From positions 26,350-90,349 of the forward strand of contig NZ_ANFM02000031.1 of assembly GCF_000333895.2 (NCBI RefSeq): DNA of 64,000 nucleotides, given 5' to 3'. A model generated the notes under the pieces. That model worked only from the letters and a program-made list of their open reading frames with translations. It did not search any database and was not told the DNA's origin. Each line of letters begins with the position of its first letter. Position 1 is the stretch's first letter. Positions 46,774 to 54,939 of this stretch are shown here, piece after piece. The DNA comes from Grimontia indica (lineage in GTDB: Bacteria; Pseudomonadota; Gammaproteobacteria; Enterobacterales; Vibrionaceae). Position numbers and translations under genes: made by a program.

Positions 46774-48327
46774 ATGTGGGAAGGAATTGCTACGGGCTTA
46801 GGCACCGCAACTATGCCTTTTAACATTATGATGGTGGTCGTTGGCTGTTTCGCCGGTACCTTCATCGGTATGCTGCCGGGTCTTGGCCCAATTTCAGCAG
46901 TGGCGCTCATGATCCCGATTACTTACGGTCTGGATCCTGCGTCTGGCATCATCCTGATGGCAGGCGTGTATTATGGTGCCGTATTTGGTGGCTCCACTTC
47001 TTCTATTCTGATTAACGCACCAGGTTGTGCGAGTACAGTGGTTACTGCGTTCGACGGTTATCCTCTTGCTCAACAACGTCAGGCCGGTAAAGCACTGGCG
47101 CTGGCTGCGTACTCCTCTTTTACTGGCGGTACGATTGGCGCAATTATTCTGTTGTTTGCCGCACCAGCACTGGCAAAGGTTTCCCTAAGCTTCCAGTCTG
47201 CTGACTATTTTGCATTGATGATCCTTGGCTTGACCGCAGTCGCTGCGTTTGCCGGTAAAGGTCAGGTGCTAAAAGCGATGGCGATGACGGTATTCGGCCT
47301 GATGATTGCGACTGTGGGTACGGATGTTATCACCGGTGCGCCGCGCTTTACGTTCAACAATATCGATCTGATTGACGGTATCAGCTTCCTGTTGCTGGCA
47401 ATGGCAACTTTTGCTTTGGCAGAAGTGGTGATGACTGTATTGAAAGGCCAGCACAAAGAAGAAGAACCAGACATGGACATGGCGGCGCTTGGCAGCATGA
47501 AATTGTCTAAAGACGAAGTGAAAGAAGTTGCACCAACGGTAGCCCGTTCTTCAGTCTTTGGTTTTATCGTGGGCGTGCTTCCCGGTGCAGGTGCAACGAT
47601 TGCGTCGTTCCTTGCTTATGGTTTGGAACGGAACCTTGCGCCAAAACGTCTGAAGGAGAAGTTCGGTAAAGGTGCATTACGAGGCCTTGCAGCGCCAGAA
47701 TCAGCCAATAATGCGGCATCGACAGGCTCTTTTGTGCCACTGCTAACCTTGGGTATTCCAGGCTCTGGTACAACAGCGATCATGCTGGGTGCTTTGATTG
47801 CTTATGGCATCCAGCCTGGGCCGCGTTTATTTATTGATAACCCGGATGTGTTCTGGTCGGTGATCATCTCAATGTACTTTGGCAACATCGTACTGCTCAT
47901 CCTGAACTTGCCACTGATCCCATATATCTCGCGTCTGCTGGTGATCCCACGACCGATTCTGATCCCACTTATCCTGTTCTTCTCAATCACAGGGGTGTAC
48001 CTGGTCAGTTTCAATACGTTTGATATCAACATGATGGTACTCATCACTGTCGTGGCAATCTTGCTCAAACTATTGGACTTCCCAATGGCGCCAATGCTAC
48101 TGGGCTTTATATTGGGCGGTATCATGGAAAACAACCTCAGTCGGTCGCTCATTATCTCTGATGGTAGCTTGAGCTTCCTCTGGGAAAGGCCACTGACGTT
48201 GACCATTATGTGCATTTCGGTGTTTGTTCTGTTGCTGCCTTTGATTCGTGCAGGCTTGGAAAAGCTGGGCTTTGGTGTGAAAAGGAGTCAACAGGCGAAT
48301 GTTCAAATTGACCGAGGTGATGGCTAA
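46774..48327 (+). CDS. tctA: TctA large membrane subunit
   Basis: A 517-residue inner membrane protein with about 11-12 hydrophobic segments, the permease of the tripartite tricarboxylate transporter. The N-terminal motif GTFIGMLPGLGPISAVALMIP and the repeat GFIVGVLPGAGATIASFLAYG in the middle are the duplicated TctA motifs; GGSTSSILINAPGCASTV follows the first. The transporter imports tricarboxylates with protons or sodium. Only four bases separate it from tctB. A terminator follows at 48352-48379. Confidence 0.96.
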   Translation: MWEGIATGLGTATMPFNIMMVVVGCFAGTFIGMLPGLGPISAVALMIPITYGLDPASGIILMAGVYYGAVFGGSTSSILINAPGCASTVVTAFDGYPLAQQRQAGKALALAAYSSFTGGTIGAIILLFAAPALAKVSLSFQSADYFALMILGLTAVAAFAGKGQVLKAMAMTVFGLMIATVGTDVITGAPRFTFNNIDLIDGISFLLLAMATFALAEVVMTVLKGQHKEEEPDMDMAALGSMKLSKDEVKEVAPTVARSSVFGFIVGVLPGAGATIASFLAYGLERNLAPKRLKEKFGKGALRGLAAPESANNAASTGSFVPLLTLGIPGSGTTAIMLGALIAYGIQPGPRLFIDNPDVFWSVIISMYFGNIVLLILNLPLIPYISRLLVIPRPILIPLILFFSITGVYLVSFNTFDINMMVLITVVAILLKLLDFPMAPMLLGFILGGIMENNLSRSLIISDGSLSFLWERPLTLTIMCISVFVLLLPLIRAGLEKLGFGVKRSQQANVQIDRGDG

Positions 48328-48351
48328 AAGGGCATAGACTGAAATCAACCT

Positions 48352-48379
48352 AAGAGCCACCGATGAAGGTGGCTCTTTT
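48352..48379 (+). terminator. Terminator of the tct operon
   Basis: AAGAGCCAC-CGATGAAG-GTGGCTCTT followed by Ts. Confidence 0.85.
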
Positions 48380-48519
48380 ATATAAAAATATTGAACACTG
48401 TTTTATATTTCTGATAGGGTGACTTGATATGTGATTCAAGTTGTCTTTAATAGACTGACGATACCGCGGGTTTGGGTATAAGATTCAAACGAAACGCCAA
48501 GCAATCAAATAGGGAGAGC

Positions 48520-48912
48520 ATGATGAATCCAATGAAAGCACTGGTGCTGTCATTAATGCTTGTGTTGCCTTTATCGGCGCAGGCAGAGGAAGAAAGTAGC
48601 TGGGACAAAGCGAAAGAATCTGCAAGCGAAGCTTGGGGCTCGGCGAAGGAAGCAGGTAAGAATGCTTGGGATGCGACCAAAGAAAAGAGCGGGGAGCTGC
48701 TCAATAACGCTGAGGAAGGTGGAAGTAACCTTTGGGACAGCGCAAAAGAGAAAAGCTCAGAGCTCTGGAATAAAGGCAAAGAGAAAGGCAGCGAACTGGT
48801 CGAAGAAGCAGAAAAGAAAGCCGAAGAAATGCTAGAGCCTGAAGAAACTGAACCTGCGCCAGTTAAACCTCTAGAACCAGAAAAATCTGAGAAATTTAAC
48901 CAGTCAGCCTGA
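48520..48912 (+). CDS. Exported protein with seven hendecad repeats
   Basis: A 130-residue protein. The signal peptide is MMNPMKALVLSLMLVLPLSAQA (cleavage near residue 22). Residues 28-104 are seven consecutive 11-residue units of the form WxxAKExxxEL, then an acidic proline-rich tail. Hendecad repeats of this kind form amphipathic helices that lie on membranes or other hydrophobic surfaces, as in apolipoproteins and LEA group 3 proteins. The start has GGGAGAGC just before it; a longer frame from 48472 has none. Function could be desiccation/osmotic protection or membrane binding in the periplasm; not established. Confidence 0.7.
   Translation: MMNPMKALVLSLMLVLPLSAQAEEESSWDKAKESASEAWGSAKEAGKNAWDATKEKSGELLNNAEEGGSNLWDSAKEKSSELWNKGKEKGSELVEEAEKKAEEMLEPEETEPAPVKPLEPEKSEKFNQSA
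48601..48831 (+). repeat. Seven 33-bp coding repeats (hendecads)
   Basis: Seven units of 33 bases encode the pattern WxxAKExxxEL; the first residue is W in five units, L in one and V in the last. Confidence 0.85.
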
Positions 48913-48919
48913 ATGCACG

Positions 48920-48953
48920 AAAAGGCATAATGAACAGCATTGTGCCTTTTTTC
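48920..48953 (+). terminator. Terminator of the hendecad-repeat gene
   Basis: AAAAGGCA-N15-TGCCTTTT followed by Ts, between genes ending at 48912 (+) and 48954 (-). Confidence 0.8.
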
Positions 48954-49145
48954 TTAAATCGCCTTACGAACCCCTTCAAGTTCATCCAGTCTGGCCTCAT
49001 GGCCAAGGATCGCATCAGCCTGTTCTGCAGGCGTCTTTAGTTTTTTTAACGCACCGTCCAGCATTAAATCCAACGTGTCGATAGATTTTGCACGACGAAA
49101 GAAAATAAGCCACTCGGTACGGTTTTTAGGCAAGGCTTGAGACAT
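48954..49145 (-). CDS. Hha/YmoA-family nucleoid-associated protein
   Basis: A 63-residue protein. The pattern EWLIFFRRAKSIDTLDLMLD followed by EARLDELEG matches Hha and YmoA, which carry LRRCQTIDTLERVI and DHRLAELT at the same spacing. Hha-type proteins bind H-NS and help silence AT-rich, often horizontally acquired, genes, and in enteric bacteria modulate hemolysin and other toxin genes. The start at 49145 has GGAG six bases before it; the longer frame from 49190 adds 15 residues outside the family. No H-NS gene is in the window. This is a motif match by eye; a profile search would settle it. Confidence 0.65.
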   Translation of the reverse strand: MSQALPKNRTEWLIFFRRAKSIDTLDLMLDGALKKLKTPAEQADAILGHEARLDELEGVRKAI

Positions 49146-49306
49146 GAAACTCCGTTCATATTTTGTTCTGTAATAAGAGCATTTTAGCAAAGTTTACTAA
49201 AAGAGAGGAGCATAAGCTGCTCCGCAACAATGCGAGTTATTCTGGAATTTAAAAACTTAGAAAAAAATTGTCATCATCCTTCGTCTTTTTCTTCCTAGCT
49301 TCGTCT

Positions 49307-49572
49307 TATACCCAAACAACCTGAAGATGATCGCATTCAGAGGCCCTCAATACGTTCAATTCGAGGCGAATTTCGCGAGGAATAGTTGTTCTATTTCCGG
49401 GGAATTTAACGAAGAAGTGGGCGTATTGTGGGCCTCCCTTCGGGCGAGCTGACTGATGTCGTGCTCTTTGTTGTCCCTTTTTGATGGAGGTGACTACACC
49501 TGCAAAGGGACGCCGCGACCACAACACCAGTCAAGCTCGCTGAATCCTGCATCTTCAGGTCGTTTGGGTATA
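49307..49572. mobile_element. 266-bp non-autonomous repeat element, copy 2
   Basis: The same length and arrangement as the copy at 37397-37662, starting TATACCCAAACAACCT and ending in the inverted repeat, with a single mismatch in the right end (CGTTTGGG instead of TGTTTGGG). Internal similarity is very high, with scattered substitutions. It lies just upstream of the glutathione S-transferase gene, where it could affect expression. The frames crossing it (49306-49527, 49406-49600, minus) are not genes. Confidence 0.85.
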
Positions 49573-49604
49573 TAGGTAAAGTCCCTAAAAGAAGAAGCAT
49601 TCTT

Positions 49605-50300
49605 ATGATTAAAGTTGTTAGTTTTAAAATCTGTCCTTTCGTTCAACGTGTCACTGCATTGCTTGAGGCTAAGGAAGTCCCTTATGAGATTGAATATATC
49701 AGCCTCAAGGATAAGCCTGATTGGTTCCTGGAAATCTCCCCCAATGGGCAGGTTCCATTGCTTATCACCGAAAGCGGCGTAGCTTTGTTCGAGTCTGATG
49801 CCATCGTTGAATACATCGAAGATGAATTTGGACCTTTGCAAGACAAGTTGAGTAACGAAGACAAAGCGGTGCAGCGCGCATGGAGCTATCTGGGTACCAA
49901 ACACTACCTGATGCAGTGCGGCACCATGAGCAGCAAAGATAAAGCGACCTTTGATGAAAGGGCAAGTAAGTTACAATTGGTTCTCCAGAAAGCTGAGAAG
50001 CAACTGACATGTGACACGCGATTCTTTGACTCAAACACGCTAGGCAAAGTTGATGTTGCTTGGTTACCGCTCTTGTATCGCGCAGCGATTATTAAAGAAA
50101 AGAGCGGGTATGACTTCCTATGTGGTCTGCCAAAGATGCAGGCATGGCAGCACGCCGTTTTAGAGACAGGTTATGCGGTGAAGTCAGTATCATCGGACTT
50201 TGTTGAACGATTCAGCGATTTCTACCTTAAAAACACCTATCTTGGTGAAGGTAAAGATGTGGCGGCTAGTCAGTGCGGATCGTCAAGCTGCTGCGGTTAA
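49605..50300 (+). CDS. Glutathione S-transferase-family protein with cysteine-rich tail
   Basis: A 231-residue protein with a thioredoxin-fold N-terminal domain (MIKVVSFKICPFVQRVTALLEAKEV, with CPF at the active-site position) and a helical C-terminal domain. The Cys-Pro-Phe pattern is like that of omega-class and SspA/Gto-type glutathione transferases, which favour thiol transfer. The last eight residues, CGSSSCCG, are unusual for the family and could bind metal or form a redox switch. It lies 82 bases before sigZ, in the same direction, and the mobile element is immediately upstream. Substrate unknown. Confidence 0.85.
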   Translation: MIKVVSFKICPFVQRVTALLEAKEVPYEIEYISLKDKPDWFLEISPNGQVPLLITESGVALFESDAIVEYIEDEFGPLQDKLSNEDKAVQRAWSYLGTKHYLMQCGTMSSKDKATFDERASKLQLVLQKAEKQLTCDTRFFDSNTLGKVDVAWLPLLYRAAIIKEKSGYDFLCGLPKMQAWQHAVLETGYAVKSVSSDFVERFSDFYLKNTYLGEGKDVAASQCGSSSCCG

Positions 50301-50381
50301 GCGATTTAACTTTAAAAATAAATACACTTGGCTGGTGGGAGACATCCCATCAGCCAATTTCCGTTTATGTAAGAGTGAGCA

Positions 50382-50933
50382 ATGACAATAGAAGCCATTT
50401 GGTCTGAGTATCAGACAGGTCTTAAAGCCTTTATTCGTAGCAAAGTCAGCAATCCGGACGATGCGGAAGATTTGCTGCAGGACATACTGGTAAAGACGTA
50501 TACCAGCCTGTCTTCTTTGCATGAGCGCAGCAAGTTAAAGCCTTGGCTGTTTCAGATAGCCAACAATGCCATCATCGATTTCTACCGGAGAAAAAGGTTC
50601 GACAGCAATTATAGTGATGAGGTCGGTATCGAACTCTGGCTAGATGAAGAATCGCCTTCTGTTGTCCAAGATCTTTCCAAATGTATTCTCCCATTTTTAC
50701 ACGGTTTGTCTGAGAGTGAGGCCGAATTGCTAAAGGCGATTGAGATAGACGGCGTCAGCCAGAAAGATTACGCGGAAACTCACGATATTAATTATTCAAC
50801 GTTAAAGTCGCGGTTAAAGAAAAGTCGGCAGAACTTGATGGGCTTATTCAATCAGTGCTGCAAGTTCTCGTTGGACAGCCAAGGCAATCTGCTGGAGTAC
50901 GAACGTAGGGATGGCAATTGTTCTAAGTGTTAG
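50382..50933 (+). CDS. sigZ: RNA polymerase sigma factor SigZ
   Basis: A 183-residue extracytoplasmic-function-type sigma factor. Region 2 is residues 1-72 (DAEDLLQDILVKTYTSL and KPWLFQIANNAIIDFYRR), region 4 is about 104-155 (GLSESEAELLKAIEIDGVSQKDYAE onward). The C-terminal tail CCKFSLDSQGNLLEYERR...NCSKC is characteristic of the SigZ family, and may bind metal or sense redox state. No anti-sigma factor is adjacent, which is usual for SigZ. The upstream GST has its own cysteine tail. The regulon is unknown. Confidence 0.88.
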   Translation: MTIEAIWSEYQTGLKAFIRSKVSNPDDAEDLLQDILVKTYTSLSSLHERSKLKPWLFQIANNAIIDFYRRKRFDSNYSDEVGIELWLDEESPSVVQDLSKCILPFLHGLSESEAELLKAIEIDGVSQKDYAETHDINYSTLKSRLKKSRQNLMGLFNQCCKFSLDSQGNLLEYERRDGNCSKC

Positions 50934-51066
50934 TGTTCCATAGAAATGACTGAATTGGGAGTTGAGTGGCGTTTAACGTTTAACCCTCTGTTATTTTTAG
51001 AATCAATGCAGTTGAATAAATTGCGTCAGGTCAGTTGACCTGAATGGCATGGATGATGAGGCGAGT

Positions 51067-51462
51067 ATGATTCGTAAAGTTGGCCCTACAGAAATAAAAG
51101 AAAAACATAAATTTACGTGCCACTGTGGTGGTGTGGAGTTGGAGCTTTCTTTACCGAATGGTATTGATAAACCTCGCCGCTGTGACTGTTCAATTTGCCG
51201 CAGAAAAGGGGCCGTGGTGGCTTCTGTTAAATTGGATGGTATTAACATCGTCAAAGGGCAGGAGCTCCTCAAGCTGTATACTTTCAACACCCACACAGCA
51301 AAACACTATTTTTGTTCAGAGTGTGGTATTTACACACACCACCAGCGTCGCTCAGATCCTTCAGAATATGGCTATAACGTGGGTTGCCTGGAAGGTGTCA
51401 ATCCTTTTGATTTGGGTGACGTTGTCACTAACGATGGTGTAAACCATCCTGCTGACCGCTAA
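51067..51462 (+). CDS. GFA/CENP-V family zinc protein (copy 2)
   Basis: A 131-residue protein of the same family as the one at 8860-9225, with FTCHCGGVELEL, CDCSICRRKG, NTHTAKHYFCSECGIYTHH and VGCLEG. Four zinc-ligand cysteine pairs are intact. The start at 51067 has GAGG five bases upstream; 51049 is an alternative. The gene follows sigZ by 133 bases and precedes the metallophosphoesterase gene by 16. Substrate unknown. Confidence 0.85.
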   Translation: MIRKVGPTEIKEKHKFTCHCGGVELELSLPNGIDKPRRCDCSICRRKGAVVASVKLDGINIVKGQELLKLYTFNTHTAKHYFCSECGIYTHHQRRSDPSEYGYNVGCLEGVNPFDLGDVVTNDGVNHPADR

Positions 51463-51478
51463 ATACAAGGATGCTTCA

Positions 51479-52225
51479 ATGCGCTTAGCTCTGATTTCAG
51501 ATATACACAGTAACGTTTTTGCATTGGAGGCAGTGCTGAGTGACATTCGTCGAGAAAGTGTCGACGTTATCGTTAATCTAGGCGATATCTTGTACGGACC
51601 AATCGCCCCATGTGATACGTTTAATTTATTGATGCAGCATGAGATTGTTACGATTCGTGGCAATCAAGACAGGCAGATTTATGAGGCGCAGGAAGCGGAA
51701 ATTGCTTCAAACCCGACGATGCAGTTTATTCTGGATGATCTTGGCGCAGCGCCCCTCGAGTGGATGAAATCTCTACCAGCCACCATGCAATTCAATGAGG
51801 ATGTATTCTTTTGTCACGGAACACCGGAAGACGATTTGGTGTACCTGCTAGAGGATGCGTCAAGCGGAAGCCCGGTATTGAGAAGTGACGACGACATAAT
51901 GACGTTGCTGGCGGGCAACCCAAGCCACCTAATTTGTTGCGGTCATACCCATTTAGCAAGATCAGTTTCGACGCGCAGCAATCAACTCATCGTTAACCCT
52001 GGCAGTGTGGGACTTCCCGCCTACAAGGATGACGAGCCTTGGGTTCATGCGATGGAAAGCTTTAGCCATCATGCTTCATACGCAATTGTAGAAGGTGAGG
52101 GTAAAAGCTGGAGTGTGAACCACAAGCGAATCGATTACGATGCTCGCAAAGCCGTTGAAGCTGCAAAAAGCAGAAATCGTGATGACTGGGTTTCGTTCCT
52201 AAGCACAGGACGTGCAGTTAACTGA
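51479..52225 (+). CDS. Metallophosphoesterase (YfcE/MJ0936-like)
   Basis: A 248-residue calcineurin-like phosphoesterase. The metal-binding motifs are all present: DIHSN (residues 8-12), GDILYGP, GNQD, CGHTH and NPGSVG. Members hydrolyse phosphodiesters, often of small molecules, with two metals; some are poorly defined. It is close behind the GFA gene (16 bases) and in the same direction, so probably one operon. A small hypothetical gene follows. Substrate unknown. Confidence 0.88.
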   Translation: MRLALISDIHSNVFALEAVLSDIRRESVDVIVNLGDILYGPIAPCDTFNLLMQHEIVTIRGNQDRQIYEAQEAEIASNPTMQFILDDLGAAPLEWMKSLPATMQFNEDVFFCHGTPEDDLVYLLEDASSGSPVLRSDDDIMTLLAGNPSHLICCGHTHLARSVSTRSNQLIVNPGSVGLPAYKDDEPWVHAMESFSHHASYAIVEGEGKSWSVNHKRIDYDARKAVEAAKSRNRDDWVSFLSTGRAVN

Positions 52226-52268
52226 GCACCGCGATTTCGCCGCCTATTAATCAATTTAGGGGACGTTA

Positions 52269-52556
52269 ATGGCTAACAAATATCAGTTCTTCACCATTCC
52301 AAATTCAAACAGACAAAAGTTTACCTATTTGGACATGGCTTCAAACACCTTCCTGGAAGAAAAGGATGCTCTGCTGGCACAGGGTTATGAAGTAGAAGAT
52401 GACTCGATATATGCAGATTCAGCACAGGAAGCGGTAGATAAGTACAAATCTAATTACATCTATGCGCTTGAGGAATACAACACGTCAAGCAACCCGTTCT
52501 ATAGTTTGATTCTTATATACAAATGGCTTAAAGGTCTGTTTGTAAAAGCGAAATAA
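52269..52556 (+). CDS. Small hypothetical protein with C-terminal hydrophobic patch
   Basis: A 95-residue protein, mostly polar and acidic, ending in a short hydrophobic stretch (FYSLILIYKWLKGLFVKAK) that could contact or tail-anchor into the membrane. No family recognised. It follows the phosphoesterase gene by 43 bases and may be in the same operon; GGGGAC precedes the start. A terminator follows at 52581-52603. Confidence 0.6.
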   Translation: MANKYQFFTIPNSNRQKFTYLDMASNTFLEEKDALLAQGYEVEDDSIYADSAQEAVDKYKSNYIYALEEYNTSSNPFYSLILIYKWLKGLFVKAK

Positions 52557-52580
52557 GAACGAAAGGAAGTAAAGCAGCAT

Positions 52581-52603
52581 AAGGAGGCGTTTCGCCTCCT
52601 TTT
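52581..52603 (+). terminator. Bidirectional terminator
   Basis: AAGGAGGCG-TTT-CGCCTCCTTTT between convergent genes ending at 52556 (+) and 52608 (-). Confidence 0.85.
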
Positions 52604-52607
52604 CTGA

Positions 52608-53411
52608 TCATGGCGTACCGATGACGAATTCACGCTCGATGATATTAGTGGCTTTGCCCATTGTCCCTGATTTGGCATCAAACGGAGAGCGAATGGTATT
52701 GCCGGAAATATCTTCCAATTCGGGACTGACGATAAGTTTATAGTTCCCGCGATGCCACGCCGTTTCCGGGGTCAGTGTCCAAGTGCGATCTTCGCTGACT
52801 AGCTTTCCTCGAAGGGTTTCTCCATCAGGACCTTTCAATCGAATGAGTCGCTGTGCTGCGTATCTGTCGATGATTCTGTCGAATGTCACCACAAGTGGTT
52901 GTAACCCGTTTGCTGGTGGTGTGGTCAATTCCCAATCGGCGGGTACGATGGCGTGTCGCTCAGGGGCGATGACATTAAACTCAATGATCTGGTCTTCTCC
53001 GATTGTTTTTCCTACCGCGTTTTTCATAGACCCAGAGACAACAAGTCGATATTGGTTACCTTCTACCAATGGAGCACCGGCATGGACGTTTGGTCCTACG
53101 GACTGTTTAACCCGGCCTGGGTCAAACAGAAGCGTGACTCTGCGTTGCTCGCTATCCCAAAGCTCGGTGTAGAGGTTGAGAAACGGGTTGACCACTTTAC
53201 TGCCGTCTTCGCGTTCAAGCCGAATATGACTTTGGACTTGTCCCCGAGCCATTGGCTCCGAAAAATGAAGGTAGAAGCGAAGGGTGTTGGCAGGAATAGC
53301 AGATTGAGAGGGGGTGTAGCTAAGCAAAGCTGCTTGAGCAGTGCTCACTGCCGAAGAGAAAAGGAGCACGACAAAAACTATTTGTCGTGCTGCCAGACTT
53401 AAAAACATCAT
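52608..53411 (-). CDS. Exported protein with Ig-like (Big_5/SbsA-like) domains
   Basis: A 267-residue secreted protein: signal peptide to about residue 27 (AVSTAQAA), then two or three Ig-like beta-sandwich units of the SbsA/Big_5 type (LRFYLHFSEPMARGQV, YRLVVSGSMKNAVGKTI, LVVTFDRIIDRYAAQRLI, YKLIVSPELEDISGNTI), each containing the NxxG/G-type turn. It begins two bases after the stop of the propeller gene and has no separate ribosome site, so its translation depends on the upstream gene. The two proteins likely work together outside the cytoplasm. Function unknown. Confidence 0.75.
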   Translation of the reverse strand: MMFLSLAARQIVFVVLLFSSAVSTAQAALLSYTPSQSAIPANTLRFYLHFSEPMARGQVQSHIRLEREDGSKVVNPFLNLYTELWDSEQRRVTLLFDPGRVKQSVGPNVHAGAPLVEGNQYRLVVSGSMKNAVGKTIGEDQIIEFNVIAPERHAIVPADWELTTPPANGLQPLVVTFDRIIDRYAAQRLIRLKGPDGETLRGKLVSEDRTWTLTPETAWHRGNYKLIVSPELEDISGNTIRSPFDAKSGTMGKATNIIEREFVIGTP

Positions 53412-53413
53412 CG

Positions 53414-54643
53414 TTAGTATTTAACAGGTGGCTGTGATTTGTAACCGAATGGATCGGGACCATCAGCCCAGTTCATTTCAACGACGTGGTCAGCGCGGTC
53501 AAAGAAGAACGGCAATGGCAGAGTATGCAAATCAATACGGCCAACGTCTTCAGGGTGACGACGGATAGTCGCAGCCCACTGATCGTTGATCAAATCAAGA
53601 TGCAGTGTTCCACTCATTGGCAGTGGGAACTGATAAACACCAGCAACCTGGAAAACAGGATTCACACCTTCACCTGCTGGCATCGCTTCTGCTGTCGCAA
53701 TAGCATTCAACGGGATTTGGGCTGCACTGCGGTTGGTGTTCGTTACAACAACGTAGTCATTTTGGTCCATACCGCTAGTGAAAGAGACGATATCGATAGG
53801 GGTGTTGCCATAGCCCATTTCACCAATCATGGTTCCACGTACTTGCGCGCCGTCTTTCAACTCGTCGAGAGGGATCCTAACGATAGGCGTACAGGCGTAA
53901 ATAGCGATCAGAGTTGGCTTGCCATCCAGCTCACGGATGGTTTGCGTGATAATCGGTGCGCGGGTCTCATACTGAGCATGAACTGCGTGCCAGATTTCAA
54001 TTGAAGTCGTGTTGACTTCACCCTTGAATGGGAAAGGGATGCGACGTAGTTTCGAAGAAAACACTTCATTGGAAACACCAGCCACAAAGATTTCACCGTT
54101 GTAGAAATCAATGTCTGTGATCGCCAGTGCATTCAGTGGCTGACCAAACTCTAACGTTTCGTCGGTAGGAACTGGGCCGACACTGATAGAGGTGTGTTTG
54201 GCGGATTTCAAATTCACTTTCTTCAATTCACCGTTAGAGACTTTTAAAACGGAAGCCTTTGGTTTTGGGCCATGGCCTTGGTGAACAGAAAGGTAGATTT
54301 CGCCTGTAGGCTTGTGAACAGCCATATCATTGATGCTGATGTCCTCAGCAGATGCACCGAGAAGATCAGCGATCTTTTGATCAATGTTTTCAATAACGGT
54401 TCTGCCTTCAAAGGTTTGAGCGCGGCCCCATTGGTAGCTGCTTTGATCGCCAAATGACTTTTCTGGCAGGTCAAAAGCATGTACAACGCCGGCTTTGCTA
54501 TCACCAACAAACAGAACATTGTTGGTATCGAAAGCCAATGCACCCGCTGATTGAATGATCTTATCTTTTGCCAGTGCAGGTTGAGAGAGACTAAGTGCCA
54601 ATCCCCCGACCAAAGCAAAAGTTTTGATTTTGTTATTAAGCAT
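53414..54643 (-). CDS. Exported beta-propeller-like protein
   Basis: A 409-residue protein with a signal peptide (MLNNKIKTFALVGGLALSLSQPALA) and a mature part built of repeated strand-rich units (ALAFDTNNVLFVGDSKAGVVHAF, INDMAVHKPTGEIYLSVH, ITDIDFYNGEIFVAGV, LIAIYACTPIVRIP), as in periplasmic beta-propellers of the SMP-30/NHL or quinoprotein-like kind. No cofactor-binding motif is visible. It shares an operon with the Ig-like protein. AAGGGA lies nine bases before the start. Not close enough to a known family to name. It may be a sensor, a substrate-binding or a structural protein. Confidence 0.72.
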   Translation of the reverse strand: MLNNKIKTFALVGGLALSLSQPALAKDKIIQSAGALAFDTNNVLFVGDSKAGVVHAFDLPEKSFGDQSSYQWGRAQTFEGRTVIENIDQKIADLLGASAEDISINDMAVHKPTGEIYLSVHQGHGPKPKASVLKVSNGELKKVNLKSAKHTSISVGPVPTDETLEFGQPLNALAITDIDFYNGEIFVAGVSNEVFSSKLRRIPFPFKGEVNTTSIEIWHAVHAQYETRAPIITQTIRELDGKPTLIAIYACTPIVRIPLDELKDGAQVRGTMIGEMGYGNTPIDIVSFTSGMDQNDYVVVTNTNRSAAQIPLNAIATAEAMPAGEGVNPVFQVAGVYQFPLPMSGTLHLDLINDQWAATIRRHPEDVGRIDLHTLPLPFFFDRADHVVEMNWADGPDPFGYKSQPPVKY

Positions 54644-54890
54644 TGAAAATCCCTTTTTATATATGAGAGCAAGGTGTATTAGCTTAACCGAAAGTAAAGA
54701 AATGCTTTCTTCTCGAAAACGGGACTGGAAGCATTTAATTTCAACAAGATCAGTTAACTAGCCACACGCGATACTGTTTATTACTGACTTATTAATAATT
54801 GTGCATATGACAAAATAACCCTAGCCAACAACTTGGGGCCTTGCCAAAAGGAGTCATGTTGTGTAGTGAGGGATATACCCTCAGAAAATG

Positions 54891-54914
54891 AAAAAGCCCC
54901 CGATATGAGGGCTC
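54891..54914 (-). terminator. Terminator of the mscS gene
   Basis: The stem AGCCCC/GGGGGCT on the minus strand, ending in T5, lies 25 bases beyond the mscS stop. Confidence 0.75.
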
Positions 54915-54939
54915 ACTAATTGTCATCAGGGTTTCTGGA

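Noticed and set aside
49306..49600. Two short minus-strand frames in the second 266-bp element
   Set aside because: They follow the repeat, not a gene; no ribosome site and no conserved product.
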